A stretch of 64,000 nucleotides of DNA, taken from contig DASXPS010000010.1 in NCBI GenBank assembly GCA_036493475.1, forward strand, positions 1-64,000. The letters run 5' to 3'. Under the pieces are notes generated by a model that saw nothing but the letters and a program-made list of their open reading frames with translations, made no database searches and was not told the DNA's origin. This document shows, piece by piece, positions 8,325-16,742 of this stretch. Position 1 is the first letter of the stretch, and each line of letters begins with the position of its first letter. This DNA is from Sporichthyaceae bacterium. GTDB taxonomy: Bacteria > Actinomycetota > Actinomycetes > Sporichthyales > Sporichthyaceae. The translations under genes and the position numbers were made by a program.

Positions 8325-9818
8325 GTGGACCAGCGCAGCGCGAATCTCGCCGGGTTGGTCGCCGCCGCCGCAGCGGCACGGTCGCAGCGCCCCGCGTTGC
8401 TGGCTGGGGGAATCCGCTGGACCTGGGCGGAACTCGATGCGGTGGTTGATGCGGCCGCGGCCGGGTTGCGAGCAGCAGACCTACGGATCGGCGACCGGGT
8501 TGCGCTGCTGACCACGGACGCTGTCGGCTTCATCCGCTGCTACTTGGGCGCCCTGCGCGCCGGGTTGGTCGCGGTCCCGCTGGATCATTCCGCCGCCGGG
8601 CCGGAGGTCGCCGCCGCGCTGACCGAGACCGGCGCCCGGCTGTTGATCGCAGACCCCGGCACCGAGCCCACCGCGCGGGCCGGGGCCGCGGCCGGTGGTG
8701 CCCGGCTTGCCGTCATCGGCTCGGCCGGCCCGGACGGGCTGGACGCGCTGCTCGCCGGGGGTCGCCCCGGGCCGCTGGACCCACCCGGATCCGGCGGCGA
8801 GGCCATCGCCGTGCTGCTGCAGACCGCCGGCACCGGCGGCCGGCCGAAGCGCGCGATGCTCTCCCACCGGGCCCTGTTGGCCAACCTCGACCAATGTGCC
8901 GCGTTGGACCCGGCCCCGGTCACCGCCGCCGACACCGTGCTGCTGGCGTTGCCGCTGTTCCACGTGTTCGGCCTCAACGCTGTGCTCGGCCAGGCCCTGC
9001 ACGCCGGCGCCGCCGTGGTGGTGGCCACCGATCCGGACCCGGCCGCCACCCTCACGCTCATCGCAAACGAGCGGGTCACCAGCGTGGCGGGCACCCCGTC
9101 GACGTTCGCCGCCTGGGCCGGCGAACCCGCCGCGGCCGCGGCACTGCGCGGGGTTCGGGTCCTGGTCAGCGGGTCGGCGCCGATGCGGCCGGAGGCCGCG
9201 GAGGCCTTCCGCGCGGCCACCGGCAAACCCGTCTGGCAGGGCTACGGGCTCACCGAGGCCGCCCCGGTGGTCTCCGCGTCCATGCGGCCCGTCCCCGGCT
9301 CGGTCGGCGCCCCCCTGCCCGGCATCGAGATTCGCCTGCTGGACGCCGACGGCGCGCCGGTGGCCGAGGGCGACCCCGGCGAACTGTGGATCCGGGGCGC
9401 GAACCTGTTCTCCGGGTACTGGCCGGACCGGCACGACGGCCCCGGCCCGGACGGTTGGTTCGCCACCGGCGACGTCGGCTGGTCGGACCCGGACGGCAAC
9501 CTGTTCATGGTCAGCACCCGCTCGGACGTCATCGTGGTCAGCGGCTTCACCGTCTACCCGGGTGAGGTGGAAGACGTGGTCGCGGCCATGCCCGGGGTGC
9601 GCGAGGCCGCCGTGGTCGCCGTCCCCGATGAGGGAACCGGGCAAGCGGTGAAGCTGTTCGTGGTGGGCGAGGCCGCGCTGGACATCGACGCCGTTCGGGA
9701 GTGGTGCGCGGCTCGGCTCGGCCGGTTCAAGGTGCCCCGTCAGGTGGAGTTCGTCGCGGAACTGCCCCGATCCGTGGCGGGCAAGATCGCCCGGGGCCGG
9801 CTGCGGGATGCCGAATGA
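8325..9818 (+). CDS. AMP-dependent acyl-CoA synthetase/ligase
   Basis: A 497-residue adenylate-forming enzyme (ANL superfamily). Visible motifs: a degenerate phosphate-binding loop TAGTGGRPKRAMLSH near residue 168, QGYGLTEAAPVV, GELWIRGANLFSGYW, WFATGDVGW, the hinge, and the C-terminal catalytic Lys in SVAGKIARGRL. It would activate a carboxylic acid with ATP and join it to CoA. GTG 8325 was chosen because the frame upstream to 8307 adds only six unconvincing residues. Its stop overlaps the glutaredoxin ATG (ATGA). The P-loop deviates from TSGTTGxPKG at several positions, so substrate or activity may be altered. Confidence 0.85.
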   Translation: MDQRSANLAGLVAAAAAARSQRPALLAGGIRWTWAELDAVVDAAAAGLRAADLRIGDRVALLTTDAVGFIRCYLGALRAGLVAVPLDHSAAGPEVAAALTETGARLLIADPGTEPTARAGAAAGGARLAVIGSAGPDGLDALLAGGRPGPLDPPGSGGEAIAVLLQTAGTGGRPKRAMLSHRALLANLDQCAALDPAPVTAADTVLLALPLFHVFGLNAVLGQALHAGAAVVVATDPDPAATLTLIANERVTSVAGTPSTFAAWAGEPAAAAALRGVRVLVSGSAPMRPEAAEAFRAATGKPVWQGYGLTEAAPVVSASMRPVPGSVGAPLPGIEIRLLDADGAPVAEGDPGELWIRGANLFSGYWPDRHDGPGPDGWFATGDVGWSDPDGNLFMVSTRSDVIVVSGFTVYPGEVEDVVAAMPGVREAAVVAVPDEGTGQAVKLFVVGEAALDIDAVREWCAARLGRFKVPRQVEFVAELPRSVAGKIARGRLRDAE

Positions 9819-10060
9819 CGCCGACGCCGCGGGTGACCCTGCTCGGCAAGCCCGGCTGTCATCTGTGCGAGGAGGCGCGCACGGTGATCGAGGCGGTGAC
9901 CGCCGAACTCGGCGTCGGCTATACCGAAGTCGACATCACCAGCGATGAGGAGCTGTACACGCGCTGGTGGGAGCAGATCCCGGTGACCCTGGTGGACGGC
10001 GTCCAGCACGACTTCTGGCGGGTCGACCCGGACCGGTTGCGCGCCGCCCTGCGTCGCTGA
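9815..10060 (+). CDS. glutaredoxin-like protein
   Basis: An 81-residue thioredoxin-fold protein with the redox motif CHLC at residues 14-17 (GKPGCHLCEEA) and the cis-Pro region IPVTLVDG. Orthologs (Rv0508 type) sit just upstream of hemA in many actinobacteria and are called glutaredoxin family DUF836. ATG 9815 overlaps the ligase stop. Being translated from the same message as the acyl-CoA ligase, it is separated by the Rex operator from the heme operon that follows. Its partner protein is unknown. Confidence 0.85.
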   Translation: MTPTPRVTLLGKPGCHLCEEARTVIEAVTAELGVGYTEVDITSDEELYTRWWEQIPVTLVDGVQHDFWRVDPDRLRAALRR

Positions 10061-10109
10061 CGGCAAGAGCCACGACGTCCACATACTGAGACGAGGGCCG
10101 TCTCCGAGT

Positions 10110-10127
10110 TTGTTCCTGTGTTCACAA
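10110..10127. promoter_or_regulatory. Rex operator (ROP) upstream of rex-hemACDB
   Basis: TTGTTCCTGTGTTCACAA compared with the Rex consensus TTGTGAAnnnnTTCACAA: the right half is perfect and the first four bases of the left half match. It lies 42 bases before the chosen rex start. Streptomyces Rex binds such sites to repress its own rex-hem operon when NADH/NAD+ is low. The site also argues against starting Rex at GTG 10118, which is inside it. Confidence 0.75.
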
Positions 10128-10168
10128 ATGCTTACCCTGGCGTCCGCGTCGAGCGAAACGGAGGCCCC

Positions 10169-10861
10169 GTGGTCGCAGGACAAGACGATGGTGTAAGCAT
10201 CGTCCGCCCCTCTCGGGGTTCCCGGCGCGCCGGCCTCCCCGACGCCACCATCGCGCGCCTCCCGGAGTACCTGCGGGCGCTGCTCGCCCAGTCCGAGCGC
10301 GGGGTGGAAACGGTCTCCTCGGAGTCGCTGGCCGCCGCCACCGGGGTGAACTCAGCGAAGCTGCGCAAGGACCTGTCCTACCTGGGCTCCTACGGCATTC
10401 GGGGCGTCGGCTACGACGTGGCGTACCTGGTGCACCAGATCTCCAAGGAACTCGGGCTGACCCAGGACTGGTCGGTGGCCATCGTCGGGATCGGGTCGCT
10501 CGGCCACGCCCTGGCCAACTACGGCGGCTTCTCCTCCCGTGGTTTCCGCATCGTCGCGCTGATCGACGCCGACCCCGCGCAGGTCGGCGAGACGCTGGCC
10601 GGCGTCACCGTGGAACCGCTGGACGTGCTGGAGGACGTGGTACGCGCCCGGCGGGTTTCCATCGGGGTGATCGCCACCCCGGCGGCGGCCGCACAGGACG
10701 TCTGCGACCGGTTGGTCGCGGCCGGCGCGATGTCCATCCTCAACTTCGCCCCGGTGCTGCTGACCGTCCCGTCCGGCGTGGACCTGCGCAAGGTCGATCT
10801 GTCGCTGGAGCTGCAGATCCTGGCCTGCCACGCGCAGCGCAAGCTGGAGGTATTGGCGTGA
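10169..10861 (+). CDS. rex: redox-sensing transcriptional repressor Rex
   Basis: A 230-residue repressor. The N-terminal winged helix covers LPEYLRALLAQSERGVETVSS and GVNSAKLRKDLSYLG; the Rossmann domain begins VAIVGIGSLGHALANYGGF and includes ALIDADPAQVG and GVIATPAAAAQ. The C-terminal swapped helix is DLSLELQILACHAQRKLE. Rex senses the NADH/NAD+ ratio and represses respiratory and heme genes. GTG 10169 was chosen because GGAGG lies at 10160-10164 and the operator lies at 10110-10127; the spacing to the SD is short. The hemA start overlaps its stop (GTGA), so Rex and the heme enzymes are one operon. Confidence 0.95.
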   Translation: MVAGQDDGVSIVRPSRGSRRAGLPDATIARLPEYLRALLAQSERGVETVSSESLAAATGVNSAKLRKDLSYLGSYGIRGVGYDVAYLVHQISKELGLTQDWSVAIVGIGSLGHALANYGGFSSRGFRIVALIDADPAQVGETLAGVTVEPLDVLEDVVRARRVSIGVIATPAAAAQDVCDRLVAAGAMSILNFAPVLLTVPSGVDLRKVDLSLELQILACHAQRKLEVLA

Positions 10862-12192
10862 GTGTGCTCGTGGTCGGGCTCTCGCACCGCACCGGTCCGG
10901 TGAGTCTGCTGGAGCGGGTGACCATCAGCGGTGACGCGCTGACCAAGCTGATCACCGACGCGGCGGCGGCGGAGCACGTGGTGGAGATCGCCGCGCTGTC
11001 CACCTGCAACCGCATGGAGCTCTACGCCGACGTGGACAAGTTCCACGGTGGCCTGGCCGACCTGTCCGAACTGCTCTGCCGGCACACCGGCGTCGGCCTG
11101 GAACAACTGCGTCCGCACCTGTACGTGCACTACGAGGACCGGGCCGTGCAGCACCTGTTCACGGTGGCCTGCGGGTTGGACTCGATGGTGGTCGGGGAGA
11201 GCCAGATCCTCGGTCAGGTACGGGCCTCATTGGCCGCCGCCCAGAAGCTGGGCACGGCCGGGCCGGTGCTCAATGAGCTGGTCCAACACGCGTTGCGGGT
11301 GGGCAAGCAGGCCCGCAACCGAACCGGCATCGACCGGGCCGGGCGTTCGCTGGTCGGCGTCGCCCTCGAGCAGGCTGCCGCGGTGCTCGGCGGATTGGCC
11401 GGACGGCGCGCACTGGTGGTCGGTGCGGGGTCGATGAGCGCATTGGCTGCCACGTCGCTGACCCGGGCGGACATCGGCGAACTGATCGTGGCCAACCGCA
11501 CCCGCTCGCGCGCCGATCGGCTGGCGCGGGCCATGGGTGGGCGCGCTGTAGCGATGGACGACCTGCCCTCGGCGTTGGCCGCGGTGGACGTGGTGGTCTG
11601 CTGCACCGGGGCCACCGAGCAGGTGCTCGGCCTGCCCGCGATGAGCGCGGCGGCCGATGGGCGTCCGTTGGTGGTGCTGGACCTGGCCATGCCGCGGGAC
11701 ACCGACCCGGAGATCGCCGGCCTGCCGGGCCTGACGCTGATCGACCTGTCCGCGCTGGCCTGTGTGGAGGCCGCGGCCGGCACCCCGGCAGACGTGGAAG
11801 CGGTGCGGCGCATCGTGGCCGCCGAGGTGGCGAACCACGCCACCGAGCAGCGTGCCGCGCAGGTGGCCCCGACCGTGGTCGCGCTGCGCACCATGGCCGA
11901 CGACGTGGTTGCCGCGGAGATGCTGCGGTTGGAGGGGCGGCTTCCGGAGCTGGACCCGCGACACCGCGAGGAGATCGCCCGCTCGGTGCGCCGGGTGGTG
12001 GACAAGCTGCTGCACGGGCCGACGGTGCGGGTCAAGGAACTGGCGGGCGGCCCGGATGGTCATGCCTACGCCACGGCGCTGCGCGAGCTGTTCGACCTGG
12101 ACCGTAACGCGGTGGAGGCGGTCATCCGGGCGGACCTGACCGCCGAAGAAACGGCGTTGCCGCTCGAGTTCGGCAAGACGGAGTTGCTGTGA
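10858..12192 (+). CDS. hemA: glutamyl-tRNA reductase
   Basis: A 444-residue enzyme that reduces glutamyl-tRNA(Glu) to glutamate-1-semialdehyde with NADPH, the first committed step of tetrapyrrole synthesis in C5-pathway organisms. The start VGLSHRTGPVSLLERV, the catalytic Cys in LSTCNRMELYAD (about residue 50) and GESQILGQVRASLAAAQ are diagnostic. The NADPH domain starts at LVVGAGSMSALAATSL and a long dimerisation helix region ends the protein. GTG start overlaps rex; the stop overlaps hemC. Likely limiting step under Rex control. Confidence 0.97.
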   Translation: MSVLVVGLSHRTGPVSLLERVTISGDALTKLITDAAAAEHVVEIAALSTCNRMELYADVDKFHGGLADLSELLCRHTGVGLEQLRPHLYVHYEDRAVQHLFTVACGLDSMVVGESQILGQVRASLAAAQKLGTAGPVLNELVQHALRVGKQARNRTGIDRAGRSLVGVALEQAAAVLGGLAGRRALVVGAGSMSALAATSLTRADIGELIVANRTRSRADRLARAMGGRAVAMDDLPSALAAVDVVVCCTGATEQVLGLPAMSAAADGRPLVVLDLAMPRDTDPEIAGLPGLTLIDLSALACVEAAAGTPADVEAVRRIVAAEVANHATEQRAAQVAPTVVALRTMADDVVAAEMLRLEGRLPELDPRHREEIARSVRRVVDKLLHGPTVRVKELAGGPDGHAYATALRELFDLDRNAVEAVIRADLTAEETALPLEFGKTELL

Positions 12193-13145
12193 CTCTTCGA
12201 CTCGGCACCCGGGCCAGTGCGTTGGCGCTGGCCCAGGCCAATTCCGTGGCCGCGGACCTCACCGCATTGACGGGTCGTCAGGTGGAGCTGGTGGAGATCA
12301 GCACCTCCGGCGACACCTCCACCGAGCCGCTGGACCGCATCGGCGGCACCGGGGTTTTCGTCAGCGCGCTGCGGGAAGCGCTGCTCGATGCGCGCATCGA
12401 CTTCGCCGTGCACTCGATGAAGGACCTGCCCACCGCCGATGCGCCCGGCTTGGTGATCGCGGCGGTGCCGCCGCGGCAGGATCCGCGCGACGTGCTGGTC
12501 ACCTCCGATGGCCGCACGCTCGGTGAGTTGCGGCCCGGCGAGCGGATCGGTACCGGCTCGCCCCGACGGGTGGCCCAATTGCATGCGCTGGGCTTCGGGT
12601 TGGACGTCGTCGGCGTGCGCGGCAATGTGGACACCCGACTGCGCAAGGTCGCCGAGGGCGCGTTGGCCGGTGTGGTGCTGGCCAGGGCGGGTCTGGCCCG
12701 GTTGGGCCGGTTGCCCGAGATCAGCGAGGTGCTCGACCCGCTGCTGATGCTGCCCGCACCGGGCCAGGGCGCACTGGCCGTGGAGTGCCGGGCGCCGGAC
12801 ACCGACGCCGCGGCGGCGGAGTTGTGCGCGCTGCTGGCCGGCCTGAACGACCCGGATTCCCGCGCGGTGGTTGCTGCCGAACGCGCGCTGCTGGCGGCGC
12901 TGGAGGCCGGGTGCACGGCCCCGGTCGGTGCTCTCGGTGAGGCGATCACCGGCGACGAGGAGTACGAGGACGAGTTCTATCTCCGCGCGATTGCGCTCAG
13001 CCCGGATGGGTCAGCAAGCGTGAAGCTGTCGATCACCGGACCGTTGGCCGACGCAGAGGCCCTGGGCCGCAAGCTCGCCGGCGAGATGCTCAGCGAGGGC
13101 GCCACGGATTTGATGCAGGATGGAAGTTGGGAGCACAACGAATGA
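12189..13145 (+). CDS. hemC: hydroxymethylbilane synthase
   Basis: A 318-residue porphobilinogen deaminase that polymerises four porphobilinogens to hydroxymethylbilane. Signatures: LRLGTRASALALAQAN at the start, the substrate loop HSMKDLPT, RIGTGSPRRVAQL, VRGNVDTRL, and the dipyrromethane-anchoring Cys in EAGCTAPVGA (about residue 240). The C-terminal domain carries a short acidic insertion (GDEEYEDEFYL). GTG start overlaps the hemA stop. The end overlaps the hemD ATG (ATGA). Confidence 0.97.
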   Translation: MTLRLGTRASALALAQANSVAADLTALTGRQVELVEISTSGDTSTEPLDRIGGTGVFVSALREALLDARIDFAVHSMKDLPTADAPGLVIAAVPPRQDPRDVLVTSDGRTLGELRPGERIGTGSPRRVAQLHALGFGLDVVGVRGNVDTRLRKVAEGALAGVVLARAGLARLGRLPEISEVLDPLLMLPAPGQGALAVECRAPDTDAAAAELCALLAGLNDPDSRAVVAAERALLAALEAGCTAPVGALGEAITGDEEYEDEFYLRAIALSPDGSASVKLSITGPLADAEALGRKLAGEMLSEGATDLMQDGSWEHNE

Positions 13146-14791
13146 GCCCCACCCGCAAGGCGACCGCCAAGACCAGCCCCGCCGCGGCCCCCGCCAAGCC
13201 CGCCGTTCCGGTCGGCTCGGTGGCATTCGTGGGCGCAGGTCCGGGGGATCCTGGCCTGCTCACCGTGCGCGCGGTGGAACTGCTCGGGGAGGCGCAGGTC
13301 GTGGTCCTGGCCGAGCACTCCCGCGAGCAGTACCTCGGCGCGTGTGCGCCGGACGTGGCGGTGCTCGACGGGGCTTTCGACGCCGCAGGTGCAACATTGA
13401 CTCCGTCGGCTCGGGGCAGGGTGCTGACCGCCGCGGCCAAGGGAGGCCGTCGGGTGGTGCGGCTGATGGACGGCGACCCCGGCCTGAACGGCGCGCTGGC
13501 CGAGGAGGCCGCGGCCTGTCTGAAGGCCGGGCTGGAGTTCCAGGTGGTGCCCGGTGTCGCGCCGATCAGCGCGGTGCCGGCGTTCGCCGGGGTGCCGCTG
13601 ACCAACCGCACGGTGCGCGAGGTGCGGGTGGTCGACGCGCAGGACCCGAAGGTGGATTGGGCCGCCCTGGCCAGCAAGGACGCCACCCTGGTGGTGACCC
13701 ATACGACCAGCACCGCACTGGTGGCCGGTGCCGCCGCCAAGTTGATCGAGGCAGGCCTGGACCCGGCCACCCCGGCGCTCACCACCTGGGCCGGCACCAC
13801 CACCGAGCAGCGCACGGTGGCCGCCGCGCTGGCCGGCCTCGGCAAGGCGCTGCCGCATGAGCCATTGGAGCCGGGCGGTTTGACCGTGATCGGCGACGTG
13901 GTGGCGCTGCGCGATTCGCTGTCCTGGTTCGAGACCCGTCCGCTGTTCGGGTGGCGGGTGCTGGTGCCGCGCACCAAGGAGCAGTCCGCGGGGCTGGTGT
14001 CCCGGCTGCGCTCGTTCGGCGCTGTCCCCGAGGAAGTGCCGACGATTTCCGTCGAGCCGCCGCGCGCGCCGCAGCAGATGGAGCGCGCCATCAAGGGCCT
14101 GGTCACCGGTCGCTACGAATGGATCGCGTTCACCTCGCGTAACGCGGTGAAGGCGGTGCGGGAGAAGTTCGAGGAGTACGGCCTGGACGCCCGCGCGTTC
14201 TCCGGCATCAAGGTCGCGGCGGTCGGCGAGCAGACCGCCGCGGACCTGGCCGGCTGGGGCATCAAGGCCGACCTGGTGCCCAGCGGTGAGCAGTCCGCGC
14301 AGGGCCTGCTGAACGACTGGCCGCCCTACGACGACGTGTTCGACCCGATCAACCGGGTGTTCCTGCCGCGCGCGGACATCGCCACCGAGACGTTGGTGGC
14401 CGGGCTCATCGACCTCGGATGGGAGGTGGACGACGTCACCGCATACCGCACGGTGCGCGCCGCTCCGCCGCCCGCGCCGGTGCGTGAGGCCATCAAGAGC
14501 GGCGGTTTCGACGCGGTGGTGTTCACCTCGTCCTCGACCGTGCGCAACCTGGTCGGTATCGCGGGCAAGCCGCACGCCAGCACCGTCATCGCGTGCATCG
14601 GCCCGGCCACCGCGGCCGCGGCCGAGGAGCACGGGTTGCGGGTTGACGTGCTGGCCGAGACCCCGTCCGCGGTGGCCCTGGCCGATGCTCTTGCCGCGTT
14701 CGGCACCGCCCGGCGCACTGCCGCCGCGGAAGCCGGCGACCCGGTGCTGCGCCCGTCCGAAAAGCGCTCCAGCGCCCGCCGGCGGCGGTGA
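13142..14791 (+). CDS. hemD: uroporphyrinogen-III C-methyltransferase/synthase fusion
   Basis: A 549-residue two-domain protein. Residues about 20-265 are a CobA/SUMT methyltransferase-like domain (FVGAGPGDPGLLTVRAVELL; PGVAPISAVPAFAGVPLTNR). Residues about 270-530 are uroporphyrinogen-III synthase (WRVLVPRTKEQSAGLVSRL; WIAFTSRNAV; VVFTSSSTVRNL; CIGPATAAAAEEHG), which cyclises hydroxymethylbilane. The methyltransferase GGDPFVFGRG block appears as MDGDPGLNGALAEE, so methylation activity is doubtful. The fusion is usual for actinobacteria. ATG 13142 overlaps the hemC stop. Confidence 0.92.
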   Translation: MSPTRKATAKTSPAAAPAKPAVPVGSVAFVGAGPGDPGLLTVRAVELLGEAQVVVLAEHSREQYLGACAPDVAVLDGAFDAAGATLTPSARGRVLTAAAKGGRRVVRLMDGDPGLNGALAEEAAACLKAGLEFQVVPGVAPISAVPAFAGVPLTNRTVREVRVVDAQDPKVDWAALASKDATLVVTHTTSTALVAGAAAKLIEAGLDPATPALTTWAGTTTEQRTVAAALAGLGKALPHEPLEPGGLTVIGDVVALRDSLSWFETRPLFGWRVLVPRTKEQSAGLVSRLRSFGAVPEEVPTISVEPPRAPQQMERAIKGLVTGRYEWIAFTSRNAVKAVREKFEEYGLDARAFSGIKVAAVGEQTAADLAGWGIKADLVPSGEQSAQGLLNDWPPYDDVFDPINRVFLPRADIATETLVAGLIDLGWEVDDVTAYRTVRAAPPPAPVREAIKSGGFDAVVFTSSSTVRNLVGIAGKPHASTVIACIGPATAAAAEEHGLRVDVLAETPSAVALADALAAFGTARRTAAAEAGDPVLRPSEKRSSARRRR

Positions 14792-14866
14792 GGTCGTTGC
14801 TGACGTCATCCTCCCTGGCCACGGCTCCGGGCGATTTGTCCGGTTTGGCCGGCAAGGACGACTGAC

Positions 14867-15847
14867 ATGACCGGTCAGTTCCCGGCGGTCCGGCCGCGGC
14901 GGTTACGCCGGAGCGCTGCGCTGCGCCGGTTGACCGCGGAAACCACGCTGGCGCCCCGTCAGTTGGTGCTGCCGATGTTCCTCCGGGAGGGCGCGAGCGA
15001 GCCGATCCCGATCGCGTCCATGCCCGGCGTGGTGCAGCACTCGGCGGACTCGCTGCGCAAGGCCGCGGTGGAGGCGGTCGAGGCCGGCGTCGGTGGGCTG
15101 ATGCTGTTCGGCATCCCCAACGCCAAGGATGCCCGCGGCTCGGGCGCGGACGACCCGAACGGGGTGCTCAACCGAGCGGTTGCCGACTTGGTCTGCGAGG
15201 TCGGCGACGCCACCGTGCTGATGACCGACCTGTGCCTGGACGAGTTCACGGATCACGGTCACTGCGGCGTGCTCGCCGCGGACGGCAGTGTGGACAACGA
15301 CGCCACATTGGTCCGCTACGCCGAGATGGCGCTGGCGCAGGCCGCGGCGGGAGCCCACGTCCTGGGGCCCTCGGGAATGATGGACGGTCAGATTGGATAC
15401 GTGCGGACGGCGCTGGACGCTGCCGGGTATGCCGACGTCGTGCTGCTCGCCTATGCCGCCAAGTACGCCTCGGCGTTCTACGGTCCGTTCCGGGACGCGG
15501 TGGAATCGAGCCTCCTCGGCGATCGGCGGGCCTACCAGCAGGACCCGGCCAACGGCCGGGAGGCGCTGCGCGAGGTCGCGCTGGACGTCGCCGAGGGCGC
15601 GGACATCGTCATGGTCAAACCCGCGATGGGATACCTGGACGTGCTGCACGCGGTGCGGGCCGCCGTCGACCTGCCGGTGGCCGCGTACCAGGTCTCGGGG
15701 GAGTACGCGATGATCACCGCCGCGGCCGCGGCCGGCGTGCTCGACCGCGACCGGGCCATCGAGGAGTCATTGCTGTCCATCCGTCGCGCGGGCGCGGACA
15801 TCGTGCTCACCTATTGGGCGACGGAATGGGCGCAGCGGCTGCACTGA
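14867..15847 (+). CDS. hemB: delta-aminolevulinic acid dehydratase (porphobilinogen synthase)
   Basis: A 326-residue enzyme joining two 5-aminolevulinate molecules into porphobilinogen. The two Schiff-base lysines are seen in [15 protein letters not shown] and [11 protein letters not shown]. The metal segment reads [16 protein letters not shown]: the first and last Cys of the zinc type are kept, but the middle Cys is Asp, as in mixed-type enzymes. It lies 75 bases after hemD and is probably the last gene of the rex-hem operon. A CTGACG-N3-CGTCAG hairpin follows. Its end overlaps the tail of the convergent GIDE gene by 41 bases. Confidence 0.96.
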   Translation: MTGQFPAVRPRRLRRSAALRRLTAETTLAPRQLVLPMFLREGASEPIPIASMPGVVQHSADSLRKAAVEAVEAGVGGLMLFGIPNAKDARGSGADDPNGVLNRAVADLVCEVGDATVLMTDLCLDEFTDHGHCGVLAADGSVDNDATLVRYAEMALAQAAAGAHVLGPSGMMDGQIGYVRTALDAAGYADVVLLAYAAKYASAFYGPFRDAVESSLLGDRRAYQQDPANGREALREVALDVAEGADIVMVKPAMGYLDVLHAVRAAVDLPVAAYQVSGEYAMITAAAAAGVLDRDRAIEESLLSIRRAGADIVLTYWATEWAQRLH

Positions 15848-16580
15848 AACCATCCTGACGGTCCGTCAGCGACTGTGGGTGGTTCTGGTGGTGCGGCGCG
15901 TCGCTGAGGCACAGCGAGCCCAGCGCAATCAGCGCCAACCCGGCGCCGGCCAGCAGCAGGTCGCGCTGAAACGTGTGCTGCGCCGGGTCGCCGAGCGCGG
16001 CCGCATCCCCGCCGCCGGACAACGTCACCTCGCCGCCGAGCGTCGGGGTGCCGTCCGGCGCGCTGCCCACCTCGCCGGCCGCCAGCAGGTCCTCCCCGCC
16101 GGCCAGGGAGAACTCGAGGACCTGCACCGAGCCGACCGTGGTGGGCGCCTCGTCGAACCACGGGTGCGGCGCGTCCGCCTCCATCCGATAGGACGGCGCA
16201 ATCTGTTCCAGGGCCGGGCACACCGGTCCCACCAGCACACGGCGGCCGGCCGCGTCCTGCAACGCGAACGGTGCCGGAGAGTAACGATCGACCGTGGACC
16301 GTTCGCCGTCGGCGACCGCGCTCTGGCTGGCCAGGTACCAGACGCACGCCGTGCCGGACAGCGGCGCGCGCAGCACGCCGCCCGGCCCGGCGACGACGGT
16401 GCCGCGGACCACCACCCGGCTGCCCGGCTTGGCCTCGGCCGGGGCGACGGAGTCCATGTCGACCGGCTTGCGGCCGGGCAGCAGGCGCATCTGCAGCCCA
16501 GCGCCGACCGCACCGAGCATTCCGATGATCGCCAGGAATGACCCGGTGAGCACGCAGACCAGACCGGCGAGCACGAGCAC
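15807..16580 (-). CDS. GIDE-domain membrane protein
   Basis: About 257 residues. An N-terminal transmembrane segment ([20 protein letters not shown]) is followed by the GIDE/Mulan-type domain: [29 protein letters not shown], then [15 protein letters not shown] second membrane segment ([16 protein letters not shown]) is near the C-terminus. The architecture TM-GIDE-TM matches bacterial proteins related to mitochondrial E3 ligase MULAN but lacking a RING finger. The function in bacteria is unknown. The frame is open to 16715; GTG 16580 places the membrane segment at the N-terminus as in the family, but the start is weakly supported. The 3' ends of this gene and hemB overlap in opposite strands. 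Confidence 0.7.
   Translation of the reverse strand: MLVLAGLVCVLTGSFLAIIGMLGAVGAGLQMRLLPGRKPVDMDSVAPAEAKPGSRVVVRGTVVAGPGGVLRAPLSGTACVWYLASQSAVADGERSTVDRYSPAPFALQDAAGRRVLVGPVCPALEQIAPSYRMEADAPHPWFDEAPTTVGSVQVLEFSLAGGEDLLAAGEVGSAPDGTPTLGGEVTLSGGGDAAALGDPAQHTFQRDLLLAGAGLALIALGSLCLSDAPHHQNHPQSLTDRQDGFSAAAAPIPSPNR
15855..15869. terminator. perfect hairpin CTGACG-GTC-CGTCAG after hemB
   Basis: A 6-bp perfect stem with a 3-base loop, 8 bases after the hemB stop and inside the 3' end of the convergent GIDE gene. The same CTGACG-N3-CGTCAG palindrome recurs at 57109-57123 at another convergent junction. Termination is inferred; no U-tract follows. Confidence 0.45.
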
Positions 16581-16742
16581 GGCGCAACGGTAGCCATCGC
16601 CGCGACAGCCCGTTGCGCCGGACGGGTGAGGGCATCCCGGACAAACCCGGACGAGCCGGGACATGTCGCGCCGTGCCGTGCAACCAGCCCGGTGCCGCCA
16701 ACGTCGAACGGACACGGGGGAAGCCGGTTACAGGAGGTGAGC

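Noticed and set aside
10118-10168. Upstream GTG start for Rex
   Set aside because: The codon lies inside the Rex operator and lacks a ribosome site; GGAGG precedes GTG 10169.
12977-14809. 610-residue minus-strand frame opposite hemD
   Set aside because: Low-complexity His/Gly/Arg composition and no motif; hemD on the plus strand is unmistakable.
15811-16701. Long Arg/Pro-rich frame alongside the GIDE gene
   Set aside because: Composition is typical of a shadow frame in high-GC DNA, while the 15807-16580 frame has clear GIDE and membrane segments.
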